Source: an uncultured Pelagibacteraceae bacterium | GTDB taxonomy: Bacteria > Pseudomonadota > Alphaproteobacteria > Pelagibacterales > Pelagibacteraceae | Length of the DNA stretch: 57,061 nt | Direction of reading: 5' to 3' | NCBI GenBank assembly: GCA_902592675.1 | Contig: CACJFJ010000008.1 | Coordinates: forward strand, 1 to 57,061 | Part shown: one piece after another, positions 32,970 through 40,700 of the stretch | Layout: each line of letters starts with the position of its first letter | How positions within the stretch are numbered: position 1 is the stretch's first letter | The notes under the pieces: model-generated | Seen by the model: the letters and a program-made list of their open reading frames with translations, nothing else | Database searches by the model: none | What the model was told of the DNA's origin: nothing | Position numbers and translations under genes: made by a program

Positions 32970-33950
32970 CTAGGTCAATTCTTTTAGTAGTGTATGAATA
33001 TGAATAACACCAATTGTTTTTTTCACATTTCCTTTCTTATAAACACAAACATTAGTAATTTTCTTTTTGTTCATCTGGTGTAAAATATCTGATGCAAGAA
33101 AATTTTCTTCAACTGAATAAGGATTCTTTGTCATTAAAGATTTTATCTTAATATTTTCAAACTTCCTTTTCTTTTGTATCAACCTTTTTAAATCACCATC
33201 TGTAAAAACTCCAGTTGTCAGCCCATTGTTATTCACAACGACTAAGAAACCTAAACGTTTTTGATTAATTATTTTTAATGCTTTTCTCATTAATTGGTTT
33301 TCATTAACAAAAGGAATTCTGTTTTTAGTAAACATTAAATCCCCAGCAGTCTTGAGTTTATTTCCTAAATTTCCAGAAGGATGAAATTTTTTAAAATCTA
33401 ATTTACCAAATCCTCTTTTTTCCATTAAAGCTATAGATAGTGCATCACCAATGGAAAGTTGGATAGTTGTGCTTGATGTCGGCACAATACCAAAACCTGA
33501 CTCCATCACTTCAGGTACGTACAATTTGATATTAGAAGATTTGTATAAAATAGAGTCTTTATTTGAGACAATACCTATCAAAATAATTTTATTTAATTTT
33601 GCATATTTAATAATATTTTTTAATTCAGTAGTATTTCCAGAATAACTTATTAACACCAAAACATCTTTTTTTGATATTCTTCCTAAGTCTCCATGAGAAC
33701 AGTCGCTTGCTGAAATTGTAAATGAAGGTGTGCCAACTGAGGAAAGTGTGGCTGATATTTTAGATGCTATAATTCCACTTTTTCCAACACCACACAAAAT
33801 AACTTTTGATTTACACTTGAGCATTGCCTTAACTGTTTCTGTGAAAGATTCGTTAATAGAGTTTTTTAACTTTTTTAATGCTCTTATTTGAAGATCAATA
33901 ACATTTTTACCTATTTCATTAATTTCGTAGCTCATTTTTAATGGGACCAA
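32970..33950 (-). CDS. kdsD: Arabinose-5-phosphate isomerase
   Basis: Interconverts ribulose-5-phosphate and arabinose-5-phosphate, the first step of Kdo synthesis. The 326 residues hold an N-terminal SIS sugar-isomerase domain (VILCGVGKSGIIASKISATL, SASDCSHGDLGRI, SYSGNTTELKNI, VPTSSTTIQLSIGDAL) and two C-terminal CBS domains. It sits before lptC/lptB, and kdsB is at 38988, so a Kdo-containing LPS is supported. The start overlaps rnd by 13 bases. Confidence 0.92.
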   Translation of the reverse strand: MVPLKMSYEINEIGKNVIDLQIRALKKLKNSINESFTETVKAMLKCKSKVILCGVGKSGIIASKISATLSSVGTPSFTISASDCSHGDLGRISKKDVLVLISYSGNTTELKNIIKYAKLNKIILIGIVSNKDSILYKSSNIKLYVPEVMESGFGIVPTSSTTIQLSIGDALSIALMEKRGFGKLDFKKFHPSGNLGNKLKTAGDLMFTKNRIPFVNENQLMRKALKIINQKRLGFLVVVNNNGLTTGVFTDGDLKRLIQKKRKFENIKIKSLMTKNPYSVEENFLASDILHQMNKKKITNVCVYKKGNVKKTIGVIHIHTLLKELT

Positions 33951-34549
33951 ATATCTTCTTTAAATAGAGCAAGATCAAGGTCTACTCTAGTTCTTAAAAA
34001 TTTTAAACAATCCTTATACAAAGATAGCCTTTTTTCTCTTTCTAGAATTTTTATTAACTCAGAATGGATTTTGTGTAAATATATTACATCATTTGCACAA
34101 TACTTTAATTGGGCTGGTGTAAGCTCACCACCAAAATCAGAATTTTGAAATTGCTTACTTATGTCAATATTTAAAAACTCTTTTATTAGAGTTTTTAAGG
34201 AGTGATTATCAGAATAAGATCTAGCTAATTTTGACGCAATTTTTGTATCCATAATATTATTTGTATCAGTTTTTAAATAATATTTAATATGAGCTATATC
34301 TGCTCTACCATAATGAAATATTTTTGTTATTTTTTCATTATTTAAAATTTTCACTAAATTAGGTGATTTATAATTAGATCTATCAAATTGAATTATGTGT
34401 GCATCATTATTTCCTGTTGAAATTTGAATTAAACATAAAGGGTCTCTTTTTACATTAAGTCCCATAAATTCACCATCCACAGCTAATACATTGCCTAATT
34501 CCAAATCATCTGGTAAATCATTTTTGTGAAGTTTAATATCAATACTCAT
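33938..34549 (-). CDS. rnd: Ribonuclease D-type 3'-5' exonuclease, catalytic domain only
   Basis: A 203-residue DEDD exonuclease without the HRDC domains of E. coli RNase D, as usual for the short alphaproteobacterial form. Motif I is AVDGEFMGLNVKRDPLCLIQ (Asp and Glu), motif II FHYGRADIAHIKY, and motif III YCANDVIYLHKI (Tyr and Asp). It likely trims tRNA 3' ends or other stable RNA. It heads the kdsD-lptC-lptB-aroA transcript and is divergent from the NDUFA9-like gene 16 bases away. Confidence 0.88.
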   Translation of the reverse strand: MSIDIKLHKNDLPDDLELGNVLAVDGEFMGLNVKRDPLCLIQISTGNNDAHIIQFDRSNYKSPNLVKILNNEKITKIFHYGRADIAHIKYYLKTDTNNIMDTKIASKLARSYSDNHSLKTLIKEFLNIDISKQFQNSDFGGELTPAQLKYCANDVIYLHKIHSELIKILEREKRLSLYKDCLKFLRTRVDLDLALFKEDIWSH

Positions 34550-34565
34550 TTCTAAACATATATAT

Positions 34566-35534
34566 ATGAAAGAAAAAAATTGTCTAATTTTTGGCGGAAG
34601 CGGTCAAATTGGGAGGCATCTAATAAGAAAGTTGACTAAAAATAACTATAGGGTGACTGTAATTACAAGAAATATCCATCAGAAAAGTTATATAATAAAG
34701 ACCCAAGCTAATGCAGGATATATAAGTATTGTAGAAGCAAGTATATTTGATGAGCAAAAAATAAGAAGACTTTTTGAAAACGCGGATATTTGTATTAATC
34801 TTGTTGGTATTTTATATGAAAAAAGAAAAGGTAATACTTTCAAAAATATACATTCATTGTTTCCTTCGGTATTATCTAAACTTTGCAAAGAATATAAGTT
34901 AAAACATTTTATACATATTTCAGCTTTGGGAATTGATGAAGCAACTGACTCAAATTATGCTAATTCTAAAAGAGAAGGTGAAAAAAATATTTTAAAAAAC
35001 TTTCCGTCAGCTACGATTTTAAGACCATCGTTAGTATACTCTGTTGATGATAATTTTACTACAAACTTTATGACTTTATTGAATAGATTACCAATTTTTC
35101 CACTTTATTATAATGGTAAAACGAAGTTTATGCCTATTCACTGTTCAGATTTAGTTGACACAATTTTTCACATAATAGACAAAAAAATCAATTCTCAAAT
35201 TATTGAGTGTGTAGGACCAGAAACAATCACTTTTAAAGAAATAATTTTAAAACTATTACGATTAATAGAAAAAAAAAGGATCTTAATACCTTTACCATTT
35301 TTCATTGCAAATTATTCAGCAAAATTTTTTGGCTTATTTCCTAAGCCAATTTTGACTCAAGACCAGTTAAGACTTTTAAAATATGATAATGTAGCTTCAA
35401 AAAAATATAAAACTAATAATGATATCAATGTGCCTAGTAAAAAATTCTTTGACGAAGAAGTTAAGAAATATTGCTATATGTGGAAAGATGGAGGGCAGTA
35501 TTCAACAGAAAAATATAAATCAGATAAAAATTAG
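34566..35534 (+). CDS. NAD(P)-binding NDUFA9-like protein
   Basis: A 322-residue atypical short-chain dehydrogenase/reductase. A Rossmann motif starts the protein (CLIFGGSGQIGRHLIRKL, GxxGxxG), followed by NADICINLVGILYEKRKGNT, HFIHISALGIDEATDSNYANSKREGE (Tyr-x-x-x-Lys replaced by N-Y-A-N-S-K) and LRPSLVYSVDDNF. This pattern matches the complex I NDUFA9 subunit family in alphaproteobacteria, which binds NADPH and may assist complex I stability. It is monocistronic, converging on gcrA with 7 bases between stops. Confidence 0.85.
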   Translation: MKEKNCLIFGGSGQIGRHLIRKLTKNNYRVTVITRNIHQKSYIIKTQANAGYISIVEASIFDEQKIRRLFENADICINLVGILYEKRKGNTFKNIHSLFPSVLSKLCKEYKLKHFIHISALGIDEATDSNYANSKREGEKNILKNFPSATILRPSLVYSVDDNFTTNFMTLLNRLPIFPLYYNGKTKFMPIHCSDLVDTIFHIIDKKINSQIIECVGPETITFKEIILKLLRLIEKKRILIPLPFFIANYSAKFFGLFPKPILTQDQLRLLKYDNVASKKYKTNNDINVPSKKFFDEEVKKYCYMWKDGGQYSTEKYKSDKN

Positions 35535-35541
35535 CTTTAAT

Positions 35542-36083
35542 TTAAACTGTTTGAGTTTTCTTCTCTATATATTCTGAAACTTCCTCTTTTTCATTATTAT
35601 CTTCTTTTTTACCTTTTGGCTGATAAGCGTAAAGGAGGTGAAGTTTGCAATATGAAAAATCTTTGAGTGATGACCTTCCACAAAAATAGAATGTTTTTTC
35701 ATTAGGATGACCGATAGGCCATTTACAAGAATTTTCATCTAGCTCTTCAAGCTGCTTTGGATTCTCTGGCTCAAAATCTTTTTCTATTATTAGAGACTTA
35801 AATTTACTTCTTCTCCCTCTTTTAATTTTGTTATTTTTATGCTCTATCGAATTTTCAAAACTAGCATTTGAAGTTGCAGTTCTGGTCTTGATTTTGGCTG
35901 AAAGGTTTAACCTATGAGCTTTTCCTTTTAAGACCTGTGCCCCTCTAATAAAATTAGAGGGGCCAGGCGCCCTATAACGGCATTCCTGCTTATACCGCCA
36001 ATAATTTCCGCTATTTGACTTGCAGTGTTACCTTTTCCCCAAAGTTCTTTTAATTTTGCTACTTTTTCTTCAGTCCAACTCAT
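35542..36083 (-). pseudogene. gcrA: GcrA cell-cycle regulator, interrupted by a 47-nt hairpin insert
   Basis: GcrA binds sigma-70 RNA polymerase at methylated GANTC sites and controls division genes in alphaproteobacteria. Translation from ATG at 36083 gives MSWTEEKVAKLKELWGKGNT and ISRNAVIG, the standard N-terminus, then 13 foreign codons and TAA at 35930-35928, a 51-residue product. From 35922 another frame resumes precisely with KAHRLNLS, runs 126 residues and ends with the C-terminal domain (CKWPIGHP, FYFCGRSS, YCKLHLLYAYQP). Deleting 35926-35972 (47 nt) restores a 164-residue GcrA. The undamaged downstream part implies a very recent insertion, some recoding or RNA-level removal, or an artefact. 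It is divergent from argD. Confidence 0.88.
35926..35972 (-). repeat. 47-nt palindromic insert inside gcrA
   Basis: Relative to the GcrA family this segment is extra. On the plus strand GCCCCTCTAAT (35939-35949) and ATTAGAGGGGC (35953-35963) form a perfect 11-bp stem with a 3-base loop; CCTG (35934-35937) and CAGG (35964-35967) extend it by 4 bp around one bulged T. About half of the insert is G+C, far above the surroundings. GG occurs at both junctions (codons GGG and GGA on the coding strand), like a 2-base target duplication. The arms do not copy nearby gcrA sequence. No second copy was noticed in this window. Confidence 0.75.
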
Positions 36084-36097
36084 TAAATCTATATAAT

Positions 36098-36120
36098 GTG
36101 TTAATAATTTTTTTTAACAC
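36098..36120. promoter_or_regulatory. Inverted repeat between gcrA and argD
   Basis: GTGTTAA (36098-36104) and TTAACAC (36114-36120) form a 7-base inverted repeat with a 9-base AT spacer, 15 bases upstream of the gcrA start. It could be an operator for gcrA or a short hairpin. The spacing (TTAA-N9-TTAA) does not match the CtrA box (N7). The remaining bases to argD (36121-36256) are AT-rich with no other clear element. Confidence 0.3.
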
Positions 36121-36256
36121 AATATAATGATATTAAAAATAAATAAACAAGGATATTTTAGTAGTTATGCACAATTTTCATCAAAATAAAGTTGAGTTTT
36201 ATTATTCAATCCTAACTTGTATTTAATTTTTTAATTTATAAAAAGAAAAAATTAAA

Positions 36257-37420
36257 ATGAGTTTTTTAGCAAAAAATTATAACCGAAAAAAAATATCTTT
36301 TGTCAGAGGTAAAGGAAGCTATCTTTACACAGCAAATGGAACAAAATATTTAGATTTTGTTCAAGGAATTGCAGTAAATTCTTTAGGACATGCTCATCCA
36401 GAATTAGTTAAAACAATCAACAAACAATCTAAAAAACTTTGGCATGTATCAAATGCATTTTTAATTCCCGAGGGTGAGAAGTTAGCAAAAAAACTTGCAA
36501 AAAAAACATTTGCAGAATATGTAATATTTCAAAACAGTGGCACTGAAGCAACTGAGGCAGCAATTAAAGTTGCCAGAAGATATTTTTACTCGATTGGTAA
36601 ACCAAATAAAAATCGAATTCTTTGTATAAAAAATTCTTTTCATGGTAGAACTTTGGCCGCAATATTTGCTAGTGGTTCAAAAAAGATGACCGAAGGATTT
36701 GGACCGAAAGTTGGAGGTTTTGACCATTTTAAATTTGGAGACCATAAATCTCTTAAAAATAAAATTACAAAAGATACAGCTGCAATCATGATTGAAACTA
36801 TTATGGGGGAGGGCGGCATTAAAGAAGTCCCAGATTGGTGCATTAAAGGGCTCAGAAAAATATGCGATAAGAAAAAAATATTGCTTATATTGGATGAGGT
36901 GCAGTGTGGAATAGGAAGATCTGGCGATTTTTTTGCATTTGATAAATCAAAAGTTAAGCCAGATATAGTACCTATTGCAAAGGGAATAGGGGGCGGCTTC
37001 CCATTAGGTGCCGTATTAATGAATAAAAAGGTTGCCTCAGGAATGACAGCCGGGACACATGGATCAACTTTTGGCGGCAATCCTTTAGCAATGCAAATCG
37101 GTAATAAAGTAATGGATATAGTTGCTAATAAAAATTTTTTAAGAAATGTAAAAAAAAATTCTGAATATTTTCATAATGAACTAAAAAAAATAAAGAAAAA
37201 TTTCCCTAAAGTTATAAAAGAAATTAGAGGTAGAGGTTTTTTAATAGGAATTCAACTTTACCAAGATCAGACAAATTTTATTAAAGCTTTGATGAAAAAC
37301 AAATTACTTACAATTAAAGCAGCTGAAAATGTGATTAGAATTTTACCGCCCTTGAATGTAAAAAAAGAGGATTTAGACAAAGCAATCAAAATTATTAATA
37401 AGGTTTGTGAAAAATTTTAA
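36257..37420 (+). CDS. argD: Acetylornithine aminotransferase
   Basis: PLP aminotransferase of arginine synthesis, often also acting in the lysine pathway at the DapC step, relevant because no dapC is in this window. In 387 residues it shows FQNSGTEATEAAIKVARRY, FHGRTLAAIFASGS, LDEVQCGIGRSGDFFA, the PLP lysine in PIAKGIGGGFPLGA (about 240) and HGSTFGGNPLAM. It is followed by argF after 4 bases. Confidence 0.94.
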   Translation: MSFLAKNYNRKKISFVRGKGSYLYTANGTKYLDFVQGIAVNSLGHAHPELVKTINKQSKKLWHVSNAFLIPEGEKLAKKLAKKTFAEYVIFQNSGTEATEAAIKVARRYFYSIGKPNKNRILCIKNSFHGRTLAAIFASGSKKMTEGFGPKVGGFDHFKFGDHKSLKNKITKDTAAIMIETIMGEGGIKEVPDWCIKGLRKICDKKKILLILDEVQCGIGRSGDFFAFDKSKVKPDIVPIAKGIGGGFPLGAVLMNKKVASGMTAGTHGSTFGGNPLAMQIGNKVMDIVANKNFLRNVKKNSEYFHNELKKIKKNFPKVIKEIRGRGFLIGIQLYQDQTNFIKALMKNKLLTIKAAENVIRILPPLNVKKEDLDKAIKIINKVCEKF

Positions 37421-37424
37421 GTAA

Positions 37425-38354
37425 ATGAAACATTTTTTAAATATTAAAGATATATCTACTAGAGATTTAAGAAAAATTTTGATTGATGCAAAAAAAAGAA
37501 AAAAAAAAAGAAAAAATTTAAATCTTTTAGAAGTTGATAACGGATCTCCACTAAAAGGAAAGCTCTTAATTCAAATGTTTGAAAAATCTAGTTTGAGAAC
37601 TAGGTTAAGTTTTTATTTAGCTATCAAACAGTTAGGGGGAAGTGCTCTAACACTTAGACCTGATGAACTTCATTTGTCAAAAGGGGCTGAAAGTATAGAG
37701 GATACGGCAAAAATATTATCCAATTATGGAGATGCTTTCATGCTTAGAACAGATAGCGACAATAAATTAGAGGAATTTAAAAAATATTTATCAATTCCCG
37801 TTATTAATGGTCTTAGCCCATCTGCTCATCCAACTCAAATTTTATCAGATATTTTTACTATCGAGGAAATAAAAAAAAAAAAAATTTCTAAGCTCAATAT
37901 TACATGGATAGGAGACTCCAATAATGTTTTAAACAGTTTAATTGCTGCTTCTATAAAATTTGGATTTAAATTAAATATTGGATGTCCTAAAAACTATCTA
38001 CCAGAAAAAAAAATCATGAGTTATGTTAAGAAAAATAAAAGTAAAATTCTCTTTTTTAATGATCCAAAAAAAGCATCAAAAAACTCAGATGTTATCTTTT
38101 CTGATAAAGTGATCTCTCTTAATGATAAAGTAAACAAAAAAAAAAAATTAAATGATTTTAAAAAATTCAAGATAACTAAAAAATTATTTAATTACACAAA
38201 AAAAGATTGTATTTTTCTTCATTGTTTACCTAGAGGAAATGAAGTCGAGGATTATGTTTTTAAAAGTAAAAATTCAAAAGTTTGGCAACAAGCTTTTAAT
38301 AGAGTCCATGTCCAAAAAAGTATATTATTATATTGTTTGGGTAAATTAAGGTAG
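37425..38354 (+). CDS. argF: Ornithine carbamoyltransferase
   Basis: Makes citrulline from ornithine and carbamoyl phosphate. The carbamoyl-phosphate site reads FEKSSLRTRLSFYLA (family FEKPSTRTR; the Thr of STRT is Leu here), with LRPDELHLSKGAESIEDTAKIL, the SAHPTQILSDIFTI block and the ornithine-loop HCLPRGNEV. Lysine-rich insertions make it 309 residues. It ends in a 9-base overlap with the convergent cytochrome gene. Confidence 0.92.
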   Translation: MKHFLNIKDISTRDLRKILIDAKKRKKKRKNLNLLEVDNGSPLKGKLLIQMFEKSSLRTRLSFYLAIKQLGGSALTLRPDELHLSKGAESIEDTAKILSNYGDAFMLRTDSDNKLEEFKKYLSIPVINGLSPSAHPTQILSDIFTIEEIKKKKISKLNITWIGDSNNVLNSLIAASIKFGFKLNIGCPKNYLPEKKIMSYVKKNKSKILFFNDPKKASKNSDVIFSDKVISLNDKVNKKKKLNDFKKFKITKKLFNYTKKDCIFLHCLPRGNEVEDYVFKSKNSKVWQQAFNRVHVQKSILLYCLGKLR

Positions 38355-38885
38355 AGGAAGAGGGTTATCTGAATTTTGGTTGAGATATTTTATAACGGAT
38401 GCCCTATCTTTTTCTTTTCTTAACCCTGCGAAAGCCATTTTAGTACCTTTAATCCATTTTGCAGGTTTTATTAAATATCCATTTAGCTCCTCAAAAGTCC
38501 ACTCTTTATCGTAAGCAGCTAAAGCTTTTGAGTATTTATAATCACTAACAGAACCTACTTTTCTACCAACAACATTGTACAACGCTGGTCCAATATTATT
38601 TTTTCCACCTTTTACTATTGAGTGGCATGCTGCGCATTTTTTAAAAACTTTTTCTCCTGAAGCTACATCTCCTAATGCCATTAGTACATTTATGTCAATT
38701 TTTTCTTCAGTGCTGGTTTTAGTTGAGACAGAGGTTGTTGTCGCCTCCTCTAATTTGACCACATAACCTGGTTTTTTTGGTTTTTCCACATAAAAAATTA
38801 TGTCTGTCAATTTACCTATACCAATTACAAGAAGAGCAACCATTAGTACTGCAGCAATTATTTTATTTATTTCGAAAGAATCCAT
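38346..38885 (-). CDS. Membrane-anchored c-type cytochrome
   Basis: A 179-residue class I cytochrome c of the CycM/cytochrome c552 type, carrying electrons to a terminal oxidase. An uncleaved N-terminal anchor is visible (IIAAVLMVALLVIGIGKLTD, about 8-27), then a Thr/Lys-rich linker, the haem motif KKCAACHSIVKGG (CxxCH near 83-87), GPALYNVVGRKVG and the axial Met in GTKMAFAG. It is monocistronic, divergent from kdsB and convergent with argF. Confidence 0.9.
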   Translation of the reverse strand: MDSFEINKIIAAVLMVALLVIGIGKLTDIIFYVEKPKKPGYVVKLEEATTTSVSTKTSTEEKIDINVLMALGDVASGEKVFKKCAACHSIVKGGKNNIGPALYNVVGRKVGSVSDYKYSKALAAYDKEWTFEELNGYLIKPAKWIKGTKMAFAGLRKEKDRASVIKYLNQNSDNPLPLP

Positions 38886-38987
38886 TTTATTTCAATTTAT
38901 TTTGAACGTATAACACTATAAACAAAAAATTTCTTATTTTTTAATGTACAATATTGCCTCCCTTAATCGAATAATTAGCAAAAAAGA

Positions 38988-39722
38988 ATGAAAACACTAA
39001 TAATAATTCCATCTAGATTATCGGCAACTAGGTTACCTGGTAAACCTTTATTAAAAATAAATGGTTTGTCAATCATTTCTCATGTTTATAATAAAGCAGT
39101 TGAGGCAAAAATTGGAGAGGTATTCGTTGCAACTGAAGATCAAGAAATCATAAATGACGTTCGTCACAATGGCGGACAAGCAATTTTAACAAGTAATACC
39201 CATAAAACTGGGACTGATAGAATTTTTGAAGCACTCCAAAAGATTGCGAAATCAGACATTGAATTAGTCATAAATATCCAGGGAGATGAACCCATGATTA
39301 ACATAAATGATATAAGAAATTTACATAATCAAATGATTAGAACTAAGTTTGACTTAGGTACTTTGGCATCCAAGATAAAAGATAAGAATTTATATGTAAA
39401 TCAAAATGTAGTAAAAGTTACAACAAAAGAAAGCTTAGAAACTTCGACGTTTCCTCAAGCAAAAAACTTTATGAGAAGATCAACAGATCTTTATGAGAAT
39501 ATATATCATCATTTAGGTGTTTATTGTTATAGGTCTGAGGTGTTAAAAAGATTTGTTTCTCTAGATCAGTCAAAAAATGAAATAAATTCTAAACTTGAAC
39601 AAATGAGAGCACTAGATAATAATATTGAAATTAATGTTGCGTTTGCAACCTCATCACCAATTGGTGTTGATACAGAAGAGGATTATATGGCTATAAAAAA
39701 AATAATGGAATATAAGTCTTAA
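38988..39722 (+). CDS. kdsB: 3-deoxy-manno-octulosonate cytidylyltransferase
   Basis: Activates Kdo as CMP-Kdo for LPS inner core. In 244 residues it shows IIPSRLSATRLPGKPLLKI at the start, VATEDQEI, the NIQGDEPMI motif and HLGVYCYRSEVLKRF. Pairs functionally with kdsD in this window. Its stop and the pheA start share a base (TAATG). Confidence 0.94.
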   Translation: MKTLIIIPSRLSATRLPGKPLLKINGLSIISHVYNKAVEAKIGEVFVATEDQEIINDVRHNGGQAILTSNTHKTGTDRIFEALQKIAKSDIELVINIQGDEPMININDIRNLHNQMIRTKFDLGTLASKIKDKNLYVNQNVVKVTTKESLETSTFPQAKNFMRRSTDLYENIYHHLGVYCYRSEVLKRFVSLDQSKNEINSKLEQMRALDNNIEINVAFATSSPIGVDTEEDYMAIKKIMEYKS

Positions 39723-40552
39723 TGAGCAAAATATATTTTCAAGGAACCTTTGGTGCATATTCTCATTTAGCAGCCTTATCAATAGAACCAAATGCAGAAA
39801 TTATACCATGTAAAACTTTTGATGAATGTTTTTTAAGAGCCTCTAAAGACTCTAGCTCTAAAATTATAATACCTGAGTCTAATAGAATTACGGGTAATAT
39901 TGGAATAGAATATTTAATTTTTGAATATAGGTTAAATATTTATTCTGAATACTTTCAAAAAATAGAACACAATCTATTAGGTATTAAAGGAGCAAGAATT
40001 TCAGATATCAAAGAGGTTTATTCTCATGGTCAAGCTCTTTCTCAATGTTCTAAATTTATAAAATTAAATAAATTAGTTGAGCACGTTAGAGCAGATACCG
40101 CTGGATCAGCTGAAATGATTTCAAAAAGTAAGGATAAAAAAAAAGCAGCAATTGCATCTTCACTTAGCGCAAAAACATATAATTTAGAAATAATTAGAAC
40201 AAATATTGAAAATGAAAAAGGAAATCTAACGAGATTTTTGGTTATGGGTAAAAATGTTTCTCAACCAGAGTTTAAAAATAAAAAATATATCACTTCTTTC
40301 TTGTTTAAATTAAAAAGTAAACCTGCAGCCCTATATCAATCTCTGGGAGGGTTTGCAATAAATGGTGTAAATTTAACTAAATTACAAAGTTATCCAGAAA
40401 AAAATTCTTTTGATTCATATTTTTTTCTTTGTGATTTGGATGGACACATAGAAGATCCTAAAGTCCAAAAGTCATTAGAGGAACTGGGATTACATTGTCA
40501 AGATTTTCACGTCCTAGGTGTTTTTGAGGCAGACAAACTAAGAGAAAATTAA
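39722..40552 (+). CDS. pheA: Prephenate dehydratase
   Basis: Converts prephenate to phenylpyruvate for phenylalanine. It is a stand-alone enzyme without chorismate mutase (276 residues): YFQGTFGAYSHLAAL at the start, PESNRITGNIG (family PIENS..G), the catalytic DTAGSAEMIS (family DTA.A), and a C-terminal ACT domain with SKPAALYQSLGGFAINGVNL and the phenylalanine-binding LTKLQSYP (family ESRP replaced by QSYP). Feedback by phenylalanine is therefore plausible but the site is altered. It is coupled to kdsB by one shared base. Confidence 0.92.
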   Translation: MSKIYFQGTFGAYSHLAALSIEPNAEIIPCKTFDECFLRASKDSSSKIIIPESNRITGNIGIEYLIFEYRLNIYSEYFQKIEHNLLGIKGARISDIKEVYSHGQALSQCSKFIKLNKLVEHVRADTAGSAEMISKSKDKKKAAIASSLSAKTYNLEIIRTNIENEKGNLTRFLVMGKNVSQPEFKNKKYITSFLFKLKSKPAALYQSLGGFAINGVNLTKLQSYPEKNSFDSYFFLCDLDGHIEDPKVQKSLEELGLHCQDFHVLGVFEADKLREN

Positions 40553-40566
40553 AATTTAATCTTTTA

Positions 40567-40596
40567 TTGTAGATTGGAAATCATTACTGCTATAAT
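40567..40596 (+). promoter_or_regulatory. Sigma-70-type promoter of the SRP RNA gene
   Basis: TTGTAG (40567-40572) and a perfect TATAAT (40591-40596), separated by 18 bases, lie just upstream of the SRP RNA, whose 5' end at about 40603 is the right distance from the -10 box. It may also serve dnaX. Confidence 0.65.
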
Positions 40597-40602
40597 AGTT
40601 TT

Positions 40603-40686
40603 GGAGGCTAGAGGTGGATGCTGCTTGAACCCGACCAGATCTTAACGGAAGCAGTCGTAGAGACAGTTATTCAGGTTCTAGTCTCC
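40603..40686 (+). ncRNA. ffs: Signal recognition particle RNA (4.5S type)
   Basis: About 84 nt folding into one long hairpin. The ends GGAGGCTAGA (40603-40612) and TCTAGTCTCC (40677-40686) pair with one G-U. The apical SRP54-binding region has the conserved asymmetric loop sequences TGAACCCGACCAGATC on one side and GGAAGCAGTC on the other. It binds Ffh to target membrane proteins. It is placed directly before dnaX, as in many proteobacteria. Confidence 0.88.
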
Positions 40687-40700
40687 TTAAGGAAATTTAT

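Noticed and set aside
35934-35967. Transcription terminator inside gcrA
   Set aside because: The hairpin is strong but is not followed by a T tract on either strand, so it does not fit an intrinsic terminator.
36098-36120. CtrA-binding site upstream of gcrA
   Set aside because: The TTAA half-sites are 9 bases apart, not 7, so the CtrA consensus is not met; kept only as an inverted repeat.
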